Source: JALOAT01 sp041677345 (GTDB lineage Bacteria > Pseudomonadota > Gammaproteobacteria > Thiohalomonadales > Thiohalomonadaceae). From it: a stretch of DNA of 14,147 nucleotides. A program made the translations under genes and the position numbers. The notes under the pieces were generated by a model. It made no database searches. It had not been told where the DNA came from and saw only the letters and a program-made list of their open reading frames with translations. The stretch covers positions 1 to 14,147 of the forward strand of contig JBAYQE010000070.1 in the NCBI GenBank assembly GCA_041677345.1, given 5' to 3'. Positions 5,834 to 13,624 of the stretch are shown in pieces. Within the stretch, counting starts at the first letter, position 1, and each line of letters begins with the position of its first letter.

Positions 5834-7320
5834 GCGAGGAACTGCTGGTCAACGTCACCCCGCGCGAGACGCGCGTGGCCTTTGTCGAAAATGGTGTACT
5901 GCAGGAAGTGCACATCGAGCGCACGCACAAGCGTGGGCTGGTGGGCAATATCTACAAGGGCCGTATCTCGCGCGTGCTGCCGGGCATGCAGGCCGCCTTC
6001 GTGGACGTCGGACTGGAGCGCACCGCGTTTTTGCACGCCTCCGATATCCTGGTACCCGAGCACGCCAGCCGGACCGTGACCGAGGAGGGCGAGCATCGCC
6101 CCAACGGGCGGGTGGAGAGCGTCACCCAGCTGGTGCGTGACGGCCAGGAGATCCTGGTGCAGGTGGTGAAGGACCCGCTAGGCACCAAGGGTGCGCGGCT
6201 CAGCACCCATTTGGCCATTCCGGCGCGCTTTTTGGTCTTCATGCCGGGCATCAACCACATCGGCGTGTCGCAGAAGATCGAAAATGAGGACGAACGCCAG
6301 CGCCTGCGCGCCATCGTGCAGGAGCACCTGGAGGAATATCCGCCCGGCGGCTACATCGTGCGCACCGCCGCCGAGGGGATCGAGGCCGAGGCCATCGCCA
6401 AGGACATGGCCTTTCTGGCCAAGCTCTGGGCCGCGATCCGTGAACGCGCCGCCACCGAGAAGGCGGGCACCCTGATCCACGAGGACCTGCCGCTGGTGAT
6501 GCGCACCATGCGCGACCTGGTGGGCACGCAGGTGGAGAAGATCCGCATCGACTCGCGCGAGACCTACCAGAAGGTGGCCAAGTTTGCCGGCAAGTTCATC
6601 CCGGAGATCGCCCCCTGCATCGAACACTACTCCGGCGAGCGGCCCATCTTCGACATCTACGGAGTGGAGGACGAGATCTCCCGCGCCCTGGAGCGCAAGG
6701 TACAGCTCAAGTCGGGCGGCTATCTCATCATCGACCAGACCGAGGCCATGACCACCATCGACGTGAATACCGGCGCGTTCGTGGGCCATCGCAATCTGGA
6801 AGAGACCATTTTCAAGACCAATCTGGAGGCGACCCAGGCCATCGCCCGCCAACTGCGCCTGCGTAACCTGGGCGGCATCATCATCATCGACTTCATCGAC
6901 ATGACCGATGCCGAGCACCGTCGCCAAGTGCTGCGTAGCCTGGAAAAGGCATTGGAGCGCGACCATGCCAAATCTCACATCAGCGAGGTTTCCTCCCTCG
7001 GCCTGGTGCAGATGACCCGTAAGCGCACCCGTGAGAGCCTGGAACACATTCTGTGTGAGGCTTGTCCCACCTGTAACGGTCGCGGCACGCTCAAGACGCC
7101 AGAGACGGTCTGTTACGAGATATTCCGCGAGATCCTGCGCGAGTCACGCCAGTTCGAGGCGCGCCAGTTGCTGGTGCTCGCCTCCGAGGAGGTGGTGGAA
7201 ATGCTGCTGGACGAGGAGTCCAACTCGGTGGCCGAACTGGAGGAATTCGTGGGCCGACCCATCAAGTTCCAGGTGGAAGGCATGTACACCCGTGAGCAGT
7301 TTGACGTGGTGCTGATGTAA
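5830..7320 (+). CDS. rng: Ribonuclease G
   Basis: Encodes 496 residues (E. coli RNase G has 489), an endoribonuclease that matures the 5' end of 16S rRNA and turns over some mRNAs. The N-terminus is MSEELLVNVTPRETRVAFVE, followed by the S1 domain (about 35-125, with NIYKGRISRVLPGMQAAFVD and GAFLHAS-like ERTAFLHASD). The DNase I-like catalytic part holds TTIDVNTGAF with Asp311 and IIIDFIDM with Asp354, the Mg-binding residues. The Zn-link is CPTC at 412-415. It lacks the long disordered C-terminal scaffold of RNase E, which with the length identifies RNase G. The ATG overlaps the maf stop, so translation is probably coupled. Confidence 0.96.
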   Translation: MSEELLVNVTPRETRVAFVENGVLQEVHIERTHKRGLVGNIYKGRISRVLPGMQAAFVDVGLERTAFLHASDILVPEHASRTVTEEGEHRPNGRVESVTQLVRDGQEILVQVVKDPLGTKGARLSTHLAIPARFLVFMPGINHIGVSQKIENEDERQRLRAIVQEHLEEYPPGGYIVRTAAEGIEAEAIAKDMAFLAKLWAAIRERAATEKAGTLIHEDLPLVMRTMRDLVGTQVEKIRIDSRETYQKVAKFAGKFIPEIAPCIEHYSGERPIFDIYGVEDEISRALERKVQLKSGGYLIIDQTEAMTTIDVNTGAFVGHRNLEETIFKTNLEATQAIARQLRLRNLGGIIIIDFIDMTDAEHRRQVLRSLEKALERDHAKSHISEVSSLGLVQMTRKRTRESLEHILCEACPTCNGRGTLKTPETVCYEIFREILRESRQFEARQLLVLASEEVVEMLLDEESNSVAELEEFVGRPIKFQVEGMYTREQFDVVLM

Positions 7321-7377
7321 GCCTTGCGTTAAACGGTTCCGTTCAGAGGACGCTGGATCTGCCACGATGGGCGGCCC

Positions 7378-7382
7378 GGAGG
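7378..7382 (+). promoter_or_regulatory. Shine-Dalgarno site setting the TTG start of yhdP
   Basis: GGAGG lies four bases before TTG 7387. It supports this rare start codon over downstream in-frame candidates, because the resulting N-terminus gives a short basic leader followed at once by a transmembrane segment. The only nearby upstream ATG (7367) is out of frame. The site lies between GGGC and GCCC, which could pair and loop it out, but this is weak evidence of regulation. Confidence 0.6.
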
Positions 7383-7386
7383 CCCC

Positions 7387-10300
7387 TTGAAACCACTGAC
7401 CCCCTTGCAACGTACCCGCAGGTTGCTCGAGTACGGCATCGCCGTCGTGCTCGTGTTCGCGGCCGTGCTGCTCACGGCCATGCGCCTGGTGCTGCCCCAC
7501 GCGGCCGATTACCGCGCCCACGTGGAGGCCTGGGTGAGCGGCTATCTGGGTCAGCCGGTGCGCATCGAGCGCATGGATGCGCGCCTGCTGGTACTCTCGC
7601 CCACGCTCATTCTGGACGGGGTGGAACTCCTGGACCCCTCCGACGCCCGGCCGCTCGCGCGGCTCGCCTCCCTGCAGATCGGTATCGCACCGCTCGACAG
7701 CCTGCGCGCCCGTACCCTGGTGATGAGCGAGCTTACCGTGATCGGTGCACACCTCGCGGTGGAGCGGCGGACAGACGGCAGTCTGCAGGTGGAGGGTGTC
7801 TCTCTGCAGGGTGCCGCCGAGCAGAGCGACGACCCCTTGGCTGTGGGCCGCTGGCTGCTGGCCCAGCACCGGCTCACCCTGCGCGAGAGCAGCCTGCTCT
7901 GGCGTGACCGCTCGACCGGGCGCGAGCGCGCCTTCGAACAAGTCACCCTCGAACTGCGCAACGACGGCAACCGGCACCGACTCGACGCCGCCCTGCATCT
8001 ATCGGAAGACCTGGGCAGCACCCTGCACGTGGCGGCGGACCTGCGCGGCGACCTGCTGCACCTGCCCAGCGTAAAAGGTGAACTGTACGCGGCCGTGGAG
8101 CACGGGCGTCCTGCGGGCGTTCTGGCACTGTTGCCCATCACGGGTCTGCCACGTGCCGCGGGCGAGGTCACGGCCCGGGCCTGGGGGCGCTGGGACGGGC
8201 GGTTGCGCTCGGTGGAAGGTGAAGTCCGGGTGGCGCAGCTGTCGGTGAGCGGGCCCGCAGGCCCTTTCACCCTGGACGACATGGGGGCGCGTTTTGCCTG
8301 GCGGCATGAGGCCGGGGAAAACGTCTTTGATGTGGATGACCTCACCGTAGTACGCGCGGGCCGGCGCTGGGAACCCACCCGGCTGCGCCTGCGCTACGCC
8401 GCCGATGCCGGCACCGGGCTCGGACCCTTGCAACTGCAGGCAAGCTTTCTGCGGCTCGAGGACGTGGCCGCGGCGGCCGGAGTGTTTCCCCTGCCGCCCG
8501 AACACCGGCGCCAATTGCAGGAGGCCGCCGCGGCAGGTGACCTGCGCGATGCACGCCTGGCCTGGGACGGCAACGCCTGGAGCGGTACTGCCGCCTTCCA
8601 GGACCTCACCCTGGCCCCCGCAGGGGCACGGCCGGGGGTGGAAGGGCTGGACGGTCGGGTCTGGTATGCCGCCGGCGAGGCGGGCCTGACGCTCGCCACC
8701 CGTGATGCCAGGGTGCTGTTGCCCCGCTTGTTCCGCGACCCGCTGCCCCTCACCGAACTGGCCGGTGAGGCCCATCTGCACCGCGACGGTCCGGCCTGGC
8801 GCCTCGCCATTCCCGTGCTGAACGCCCGTAACGACGACATTGCCGTGCGCGCCAGCGTGACCCTGATGCTGCCCGACCAGGGCAGCCCGCACCTCGACTT
8901 GGTGGGTGACTACCATGATGGCCGCGCCACCAGCGTCTATCGCTACCTGCCCGCCCATATCATGCCGGCGGCCACGGTGGCGTGGTTGGACCGGGCCTTC
9001 AAGCAAGGCCGCGTGGCACAGGGCCGGGTCCTGTTCCATGGTCGCCTGGCGGACTTCCCCTTCGAAGATGACACCGGCCGTTTCGAGGTGCGCTTCGACG
9101 CCGAGGACGTACTGCTCGACTACATGCCCCGCTGGCCGCGCCTGCACGACATCGACGGCGAAGTGGTGTTTGACGGCCGCGGCATGCGCATCGAGGCGCG
9201 TTCCGCGCGCATCATGAACAGCACCGTGGGCGCTACCGTGGTGAGTATCCCCGACCTGCGCCGTGCGCGCCTGCACGTGCATGGCCAAGCGGAAGGACCG
9301 TTCGCCGATCTGCTCGATTATGTACGCGCCGCGGGCCTCGCCGGGTCGTTCGGCGAGCCCCTCGCCCGCTTCAAAGCGGGTGGCCGCTCCGTGCTTTCCC
9401 TGGACCTTGAGCAACCGCTCAGCGTGCGCGACGACAGACCCGCCCGGGTGGGCGGTGCCGTACGCTTCCTGGACGCGCGGCTGCGTGTGGCAGAGGATGT
9501 GGAATTCGATGGCATTCGTGGGACCCTGGATTTCGAAGGTACGGCGTTCCGCGCCGATGCCCTCACCGGTCGACTGTTCGGTGAGCCGGTGAGTGCCGCC
9601 GTGATGCCCCATGCACAGACCACCGTCATCACCCTGGCCGGTACCGTCTTGGGCGAATCCCTGGCGGCACGTTTTCCCTTGCCCCTCAGCGCCGGCCTGG
9701 ACGGCCGCGCCGGCTGGACTGGCCGGATCACCATCGGCCATGGCCAGGCCGGGAGCACTCTGGTGGTGGAAAGCCCGCTGGAGGGCATGGCCATCGACCT
9801 GCCCGAGCCGCTGGGCAAGGCCGCTGCCGATACCCTGCCGCTCACCGTCACGGCCTTCCTCTCCGGCGCGCGTTCCGGTCAGGGTGAGGCCATACTGGCC
9901 GGACGCGGCAGTGCAGCCTGGGAACTGACCGCCGAGTCGTTGACGCGCCTCGCCGTGCACTTGGGCGAGGGGGCCGCCCGGCTGCCCGAGGAGCGGGCGA
10001 TACGCCTTACCGGCCGGTTGCCCACCTTGGTACCGGCCCATTGGGCTGGGCTGCTGGCCCAGCGACAGGGCACACGGGGCAGTGCGCTCGGCAACATGCT
10101 GCCCGTGCAGGTGGACCTGGAGGAATTGGGGCTGATGGCCCAAGCGGAATCCGGACAGCCGGCACCAGAGCAGGCCGGCAGCTCGGACGAGGGCACACTG
10201 CCGCCCCTGACAGTTCGCGTGCACCGGCTCAGTGTGGACGGCAAGGGGCTCGGGCGACTGAAGTTCCACACCGTTGCCGGCCCCGGTCAGACGGTGCTGC

Positions 10301-10992
10301 GTGAATTGGATCTACGCGGACCCTTGCTGGAGGTGACCGGTACCGGCCACTGGCGCCGTGGTCCGGTGGCGCGCACCCAGCTCGACCTTGAGGTGTTCTC
10401 ACCCGATCTGGGCAAGCTTGCCCGCAGCCTCGGCTTTGCCAGCGCCATCACCAAGGGCAGGATGAACGCCGAATTCAAGCTTAACTGGCCCGGCGCACCG
10501 CAAAGCTACGACATGGCACGCCTGGGCGGCAGCGCGAGCGTGAAAGTGCGCGAAGGCGTGTTCGAGGAAGTGGACCCGGGCGCCGGGCGCCTGCTGGGGT
10601 TGTTGAGCCTGGAGGCGCTGCCGCGCCGACTGATGCTGGATTTCCGCGACCTGTTCGAGAAGGGCGTACGCTTCAATACCCTGCGGGGTTCATTCCGCAT
10701 CGAGAACGGCAACGCCTATACCAGTAACTTGCGCGTGGACACCTTGCCCGCTGGCGTGTTCGTAAGCGGGCGCACCGGGCTAGCGGCTCGCGACTATGAC
10801 CACACCATCACCGTGGTCCCGGAGGTATCCGGCAGCCTACCCGTGGCCGGAGGCCTCGCCCTCGGCCCGCAGGTCGGCGCGGCCCTGCTGCTGCTCCAAA
10901 GCATTTTCAAGGACAAGATCGACGAGGCGGCCCTGTTCCGTTACACCGTCACCGGAACCTGGGAGAAACCGGTGGTAAAGCGCATCGATTAG
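7387..10992 (+). CDS. yhdP: YhdP-family AsmA-like envelope protein (intermembrane lipid transfer)
   Basis: Encodes 1201 residues (E. coli YhdP about 1266), a member of the AsmA/TamB repeating beta-groove group that bridges inner and outer membranes and helps move phospholipids outward. Residues 8-15 are basic, 16-36 form one transmembrane helix (EYGIAVVLVFAAVLLTAMRLV), and the rest is a long periplasmic part dominated by alternating-hydrophobicity beta strands. The N-terminal DUF3971-like part shows GYLGQPVRIERMDARLLVLSP and LILDGVELLDP. The C-terminal AsmA-like end shows MNAEFKLNWPGAPQSYDMARLGGSASVKVREGVFEE-type sequence (about 1027 on), GRLLGLLSLEALPRRLMLDF and a terminal WEKPVVKRID. The start is TTG 7387 with GGAGG upstream. 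Neighbours rng and nitrilase match the conserved maf-rng-yhdP-nit-tldD order. Confidence 0.92.
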   Translation: MKPLTPLQRTRRLLEYGIAVVLVFAAVLLTAMRLVLPHAADYRAHVEAWVSGYLGQPVRIERMDARLLVLSPTLILDGVELLDPSDARPLARLASLQIGIAPLDSLRARTLVMSELTVIGAHLAVERRTDGSLQVEGVSLQGAAEQSDDPLAVGRWLLAQHRLTLRESSLLWRDRSTGRERAFEQVTLELRNDGNRHRLDAALHLSEDLGSTLHVAADLRGDLLHLPSVKGELYAAVEHGRPAGVLALLPITGLPRAAGEVTARAWGRWDGRLRSVEGEVRVAQLSVSGPAGPFTLDDMGARFAWRHEAGENVFDVDDLTVVRAGRRWEPTRLRLRYAADAGTGLGPLQLQASFLRLEDVAAAAGVFPLPPEHRRQLQEAAAAGDLRDARLAWDGNAWSGTAAFQDLTLAPAGARPGVEGLDGRVWYAAGEAGLTLATRDARVLLPRLFRDPLPLTELAGEAHLHRDGPAWRLAIPVLNARNDDIAVRASVTLMLPDQGSPHLDLVGDYHDGRATSVYRYLPAHIMPAATVAWLDRAFKQGRVAQGRVLFHGRLADFPFEDDTGRFEVRFDAEDVLLDYMPRWPRLHDIDGEVVFDGRGMRIEARSARIMNSTVGATVVSIPDLRRARLHVHGQAEGPFADLLDYVRAAGLAGSFGEPLARFKAGGRSVLSLDLEQPLSVRDDRPARVGGAVRFLDARLRVAEDVEFDGIRGTLDFEGTAFRADALTGRLFGEPVSAAVMPHAQTTVITLAGTVLGESLAARFPLPLSAGLDGRAGWTGRITIGHGQAGSTLVVESPLEGMAIDLPEPLGKAAADTLPLTVTAFLSGARSGQGEAILAGRGSAAWELTAESLTRLAVHLGEGAARLPEERAIRLTGRLPTLVPAHWAGLLAQRQGTRGSALGNMLPVQVDLEELGLMAQAESGQPAPEQAGSSDEGTLPPLTVRVHRLSVDGKGLGRLKFHTVAGPGQTVLRELDLRGPLLEVTGTGHWRRGPVARTQLDLEVFSPDLGKLARSLGFASAITKGRMNAEFKLNWPGAPQSYDMARLGGSASVKVREGVFEEVDPGAGRLLGLLSLEALPRRLMLDFRDLFEKGVRFNTLRGSFRIENGNAYTSNLRVDTLPAGVFVSGRTGLAARDYDHTITVVPEVSGSLPVAGGLALGPQVGAALLLLQSIFKDKIDEAALFRYTVTGTWEKPVVKRID

Positions 10993-11027
10993 CGCTGAAT
11001 GGTGCTGAAAACGTGCACACCTGCGCA

Positions 11028-11060
11028 CACAACCTCCGGCAATGCGCTGACCCGGTTGTG
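11028..11060 (+). other. Small hairpin in the yhdP-downstream spacer
   Basis: Within the 130-base gap after yhdP, CACAACC (11028-11034) and GGTTGTG (11054-11060) form a perfect 7-bp stem with a 19-base loop. No T-run follows, so it is not a classical intrinsic terminator. I see no convincing promoter or coding sequence in this gap. It may be a weak terminator, a processing site or chance. Confidence 0.3.
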
Positions 11061-11122
11061 AACCACTATGCAAGTCTCCTTCCCGCAGCACCCAGTCTCG
11101 TCGCACAAACGGAGTTAGTGCT

Positions 11123-11464
11123 ATGCTGGCTTGCATGCGGATCGGTGTGTCTCTTGTTGCGTTTCTGGCTGCGGTTACGGCCCATGCGGACGACGGGCTT
11201 CACATCACTCTCGCCGATCTGGCGCAGCCACGCGACAGTATCGCGGTGAGTCGCCATCCCGTCCTGCGCACTGCCGTGACGCCGCTCCTGCAAGACCCTT
11301 ACGCCACGCTACGGTTGCGTTATCCGGGTGGCGATGAAGGCAGTCTGCGTGCAGGGGAATTGCGGGCTTGGCTGGTGGCGCTCGGTATCGAGGCCGAACG
11401 CATAGCGCTGCAGCCCGGAAGCAGTGCACCGGACCGCATCGATCTTGACATCACATCGCATTAG
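11123..11464 (+). CDS. Small exported protein, possibly a compact OmpA-like fold
   Basis: Encodes 113 residues that I do not recognise as a named protein. Residues 1-22 form a Sec signal peptide (Arg6, hydrophobic IGVSLVAFLAAVT, cleavage after AHA before DDGL), so the mature protein of about 91 residues is probably periplasmic. The mature C-terminal half (about 45-113) has a strand-helix-strand pattern: TLRLRYPGGDEGSLRAGELR, then WLVALGIEAERIAL, then DRIDLDI. This resembles the GHTD...RA..V..YLV..GI...RI pattern of OmpA C-terminal domains, but the peptidoglycan-binding Asp/Arg signature is incomplete. GGAG (11111-11114) eight bases upstream supports ATG 11123 over ATG 11135. It lies between yhdP and the amidase, 21 bases from the latter, so is likely co-expressed with it. 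Function unknown. Confidence 0.7.
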   Translation: MLACMRIGVSLVAFLAAVTAHADDGLHITLADLAQPRDSIAVSRHPVLRTAVTPLLQDPYATLRLRYPGGDEGSLRAGELRAWLVALGIEAERIALQPGSSAPDRIDLDITSH

Positions 11465-11485
11465 CAAAAGAAAAAAGGGTTTTTC

Positions 11486-12310
11486 ATGAGCCGCATTGCC
11501 GCCATCCAGATGGCCTCCGGTCCCAACGTCCACGCCAATCTCTACGAGGCCGAGCGCCTTATCGCCCGTGCCCACGCGGCGGGCGCACAACTCGTCGTGC
11601 TGCCGGAAAACTTCGCCCATATGGGCATGACCGAACAGGACAAGCTGCACGTCAAGGAAGCCGATGGACATGGGCCGATCCAGGACTTTCTTGCTGAACA
11701 GGCGCGCCAGTGTGGCATCTGGATCGTCGGCGGTACCGTGCCCATTGCTGCCGAGAATGCCACCAAGGTGCGTGCCGCCTGCCTGCTGTTCGACGACCAC
11801 GGCCAGCGCGTGGCGCGCTATGACAAGGTGCATCTGTTCGACGTACATTTGGAAGAAACGGATGAGAACTACACCGAATCGGAGACTATTGAGCCGGGTG
11901 ATGAGACGGTGGTGGTGGACACACCTTTCGGCAGACTGGGTCTGTCCGTATGTTACGACCTGCGCTTTCCCGAGCTGTTCCGCAATCTGGCGAACCAGGG
12001 GGCGGAGATCATCGCCCTGCCCTCAGCGTTCACGGCCATCACCGGAAAGGCTCACTGGGAATCGCTGGTGCGCGCGCGTGCCATCGAGAATCTCAGCTAC
12101 GTGGTGGCGGCGGCGCAGGGCGGTTATCACGTCAACGGTCGCGAGACCCACGGTCACAGCATGATCGTCGACCCCTGGGGCATCGTCCTCGACCGCTTGC
12201 CGCGGGGATCGGGCGTCATCAGTGCCGACGTGGACCGCGAGCGTATCGCTGGTATTCGCCGCAGCTTCCCGGTGCTCGACCACCGCCGCATCGCCTGCAC
12301 GCTGCCATAG
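11486..12310 (+). CDS. Nitrilase-superfamily amidase (Nit1-like, deaminated glutathione amidase)
   Basis: Encodes 274 residues of the carbon-nitrogen hydrolase family. The catalytic triad is visible: Glu41 in VVLPENF, Lys114 in YDKVHLFD and Cys156 in SVCYDLRFPELFR. The HLFDVHLEETDENYTESETI segment and the ending HGHSMIVDPWGIVLDRL are typical of the Nit1 branch, whose members hydrolyse deaminated glutathione, a side product of aminotransferases, to alpha-ketoglutarate and cysteinylglycine. That substrate is inferred from family resemblance. The site AGGG (11476-11479) precedes ATG 11486. In relatives this gene sits between yhdP and tldD; here tldD does not follow. It is the last rightward gene of the housekeeping block. 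Confidence 0.92.
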   Translation: MSRIAAIQMASGPNVHANLYEAERLIARAHAAGAQLVVLPENFAHMGMTEQDKLHVKEADGHGPIQDFLAEQARQCGIWIVGGTVPIAAENATKVRAACLLFDDHGQRVARYDKVHLFDVHLEETDENYTESETIEPGDETVVVDTPFGRLGLSVCYDLRFPELFRNLANQGAEIIALPSAFTAITGKAHWESLVRARAIENLSYVVAAAQGGYHVNGRETHGHSMIVDPWGIVLDRLPRGSGVISADVDRERIAGIRRSFPVLDHRRIACTLP

Positions 12311-12347
12311 GAGTTCATCGCGACATGTTGCGCCAAGTGCTGGCCGC

Positions 12348-12404
12348 CGGCCGTGAAGCCGAAGGTTGCGGGCGGCTAACGGCCGTGCGGTTGCCAGACC
12401 GCAC
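12348..12404. terminator. Tandem hairpins between converging genes (possible bidirectional terminator)
   Basis: Two hairpins lie in the 115-base gap between the amidase and the leftward lipase gene. The first (12348-12385) pairs CGGCCGT with ACGGCCG and, after a small internal loop, AGCCG with CGGCT around an 11-base loop. The second (12385-12404) is a perfect 7-bp stem GTGCGGT/ACCGCAC with loop TGCCAG. They share one base, so they may compete. Neither is followed by a T-run on either strand, so Rho-independent termination is not assured. The location between convergent genes is what suggests a terminator role. Confidence 0.4.
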
Positions 12405-12425
12405 CCGGCACCAGCACACGACGGG

Positions 12426-13594
12426 TTATTTGATGTTCCTTAGTGCATTACGCGCATGTCTGTTCGACTCTTCCGTAAGGCGCATCAAGACCCGTCTCAT
12501 CAACTCGTGCGTCAATTCCTTCTTCGTAGCAGGCGCTTTCATATGCAGTGCCTGCATCAACTTACGCATCAGCAGCTCGATCCAATCACTGATATGGTCG
12601 GCGAGCTCAATGCCTTTCGCGAGCAGGTAGGCAATTTTATCCGCCAGCGTCATGGTTGTGATAAGGGCGCCCTGCAAGGTCAGAAGCGCCGTCATTGAGA
12701 TTTTCTTGAATACGTAAATGAACGCGGATTCCACCCAGCGCCAGAAGCTTGCACTGGAGGAATCGACCGGCGATTTCGACTTGAGCCAGTGTTCGATGGC
12801 CGCTTCGACGGTGTAGGGTGGCTCCGGAGCGGCTGATAACATCTTCCAGGATTGGCTACGCACTGAGTCCACATACTTGCGCATGAGATGGCCCGCACCG
12901 GAAGTCATTGGCTCATTCGAATAGATGAAATGATGACCTACCGTGGAAAAAGGTGCCTGCATAAAAGGGTAGAGCGCAACCATGGGTACAGGATCGGTTC
13001 GGTGGTAGACCCTGTGCATGTTGGCATCGCGAACTGAGCTGGTCGTGTTACTGACGAAAAAGTGGGTCCCCACGCGTGGGGCACCGAAAGTGTACAGTTT
13101 TACTGTATTGGACCTGTTTTTCGACACCCAGTCCGCCGCCAGGGAGGCGACGGCCCCGCCCAAGCTGTGGCCGATACAGTGTATGTAGCCGGTGGGGTTC
13201 GCTTCGGTAATAAACTTACGGATCTCCGGCAGCATACTATTGAAGGCATGATTGAAACCGATGTGCACCGGTAGGCCGGTTTTTGATGTGCAGATACCGA
13301 TACGGGCATCGGTCAACCATCTGCCTTGTTGTTGGCCTCGGTGGTACCTCTGAAAATCAAAAATACATCGCCGCTATAGTCTCCAGCCCCGAGCGCGCAT
13401 ACGCCGAAACTGTCTCTGGCGGCCCTAATTACCCTGCCGCCGACGTCCGCTTTCAGAACGGTTTGGCTCGACTCGCCTTGCCCGAATATTTTCTGACCAA
13501 GAAATCTTTTCAACTCTTTGGCGTCACCTCCGTTTACGAAGTATATTTGCTGAGCCAATTGCGCAGAGCGGCTTGGACTTAGTTCTTTAGGCAT
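12426..13594 (-). pseudogene. Class 3 lipase, broken by a single-base frameshift
   Basis: Two overlapping reading frames encode one alpha/beta-hydrolase of about 389 residues. The first (13594-13313, 93 codons) has the oxyanion-loop region GDVFLIFRGTTEANNKAD and stops at once. The second (from TTG 13316 to 12426, 296 codons) resumes with LTDARIGI. It carries the nucleophile elbow IGHSLGGA (Ser51 of this part), FGAPRVG, a likely acid in RTDPVPM (Asp108), and probable catalytic His143 in GHLMRKY. The expected junction is ADWLTDA; GCAGATGGTTGACC lacks one T for it. The tail has a hydrophobic stretch (about 206-224) and a helical C-terminus. The ATG 13594 has a strong GGGGAGGG site. Codon use and G+C differ from the housekeeping genes, suggesting transfer. 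Phospholipase/lipase activity is inferred; as written the product is inactive unless frameshifted. Confidence 0.85.
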
Positions 13595-13601
13595 AAGAAA
13601 T

Positions 13602-13609
13602 CCCTCCCC
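13602..13609 (-). promoter_or_regulatory. Strong Shine-Dalgarno for the lipase gene
   Basis: On the minus strand GGGGAGGG lies 7 bases before ATG 13594. It fills much of the 30-base gap after the upstream lipoprotein gene, showing that the lipase ORF starts here and was translated from the same transcript. Confidence 0.7.
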
Positions 13610-13624
13610 ATCAATCCATAAATC

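Noticed and set aside
7999..10269. Leftward 756-codon ORF antisense to yhdP
   Set aside because: A long antisense frame is expected in a high-G+C gene; its His/Gln/Gly-rich composition is typical of such shadows, while the sense frame clearly matches YhdP.
12368..12405. Integron attC-like site (GGCTAAC with downstream GGTTGCC)
   Set aside because: The core positions do not fit the RYYYAAC/GTTRRRY consensus and no integrase or cassette array is visible.
12311..12630. Rightward open frame after the amidase, as a possible truncated tldD or new gene
   Set aside because: The codons do not resemble TldD, and most of the frame is antisense to the lipase gene.
13313..13320. Programmed ribosomal frameshifting in the lipase
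   Set aside because: There is no slippery heptamer such as A AAA AAG or run of identical bases at GATGGTTGA, so a plain deletion is more likely.
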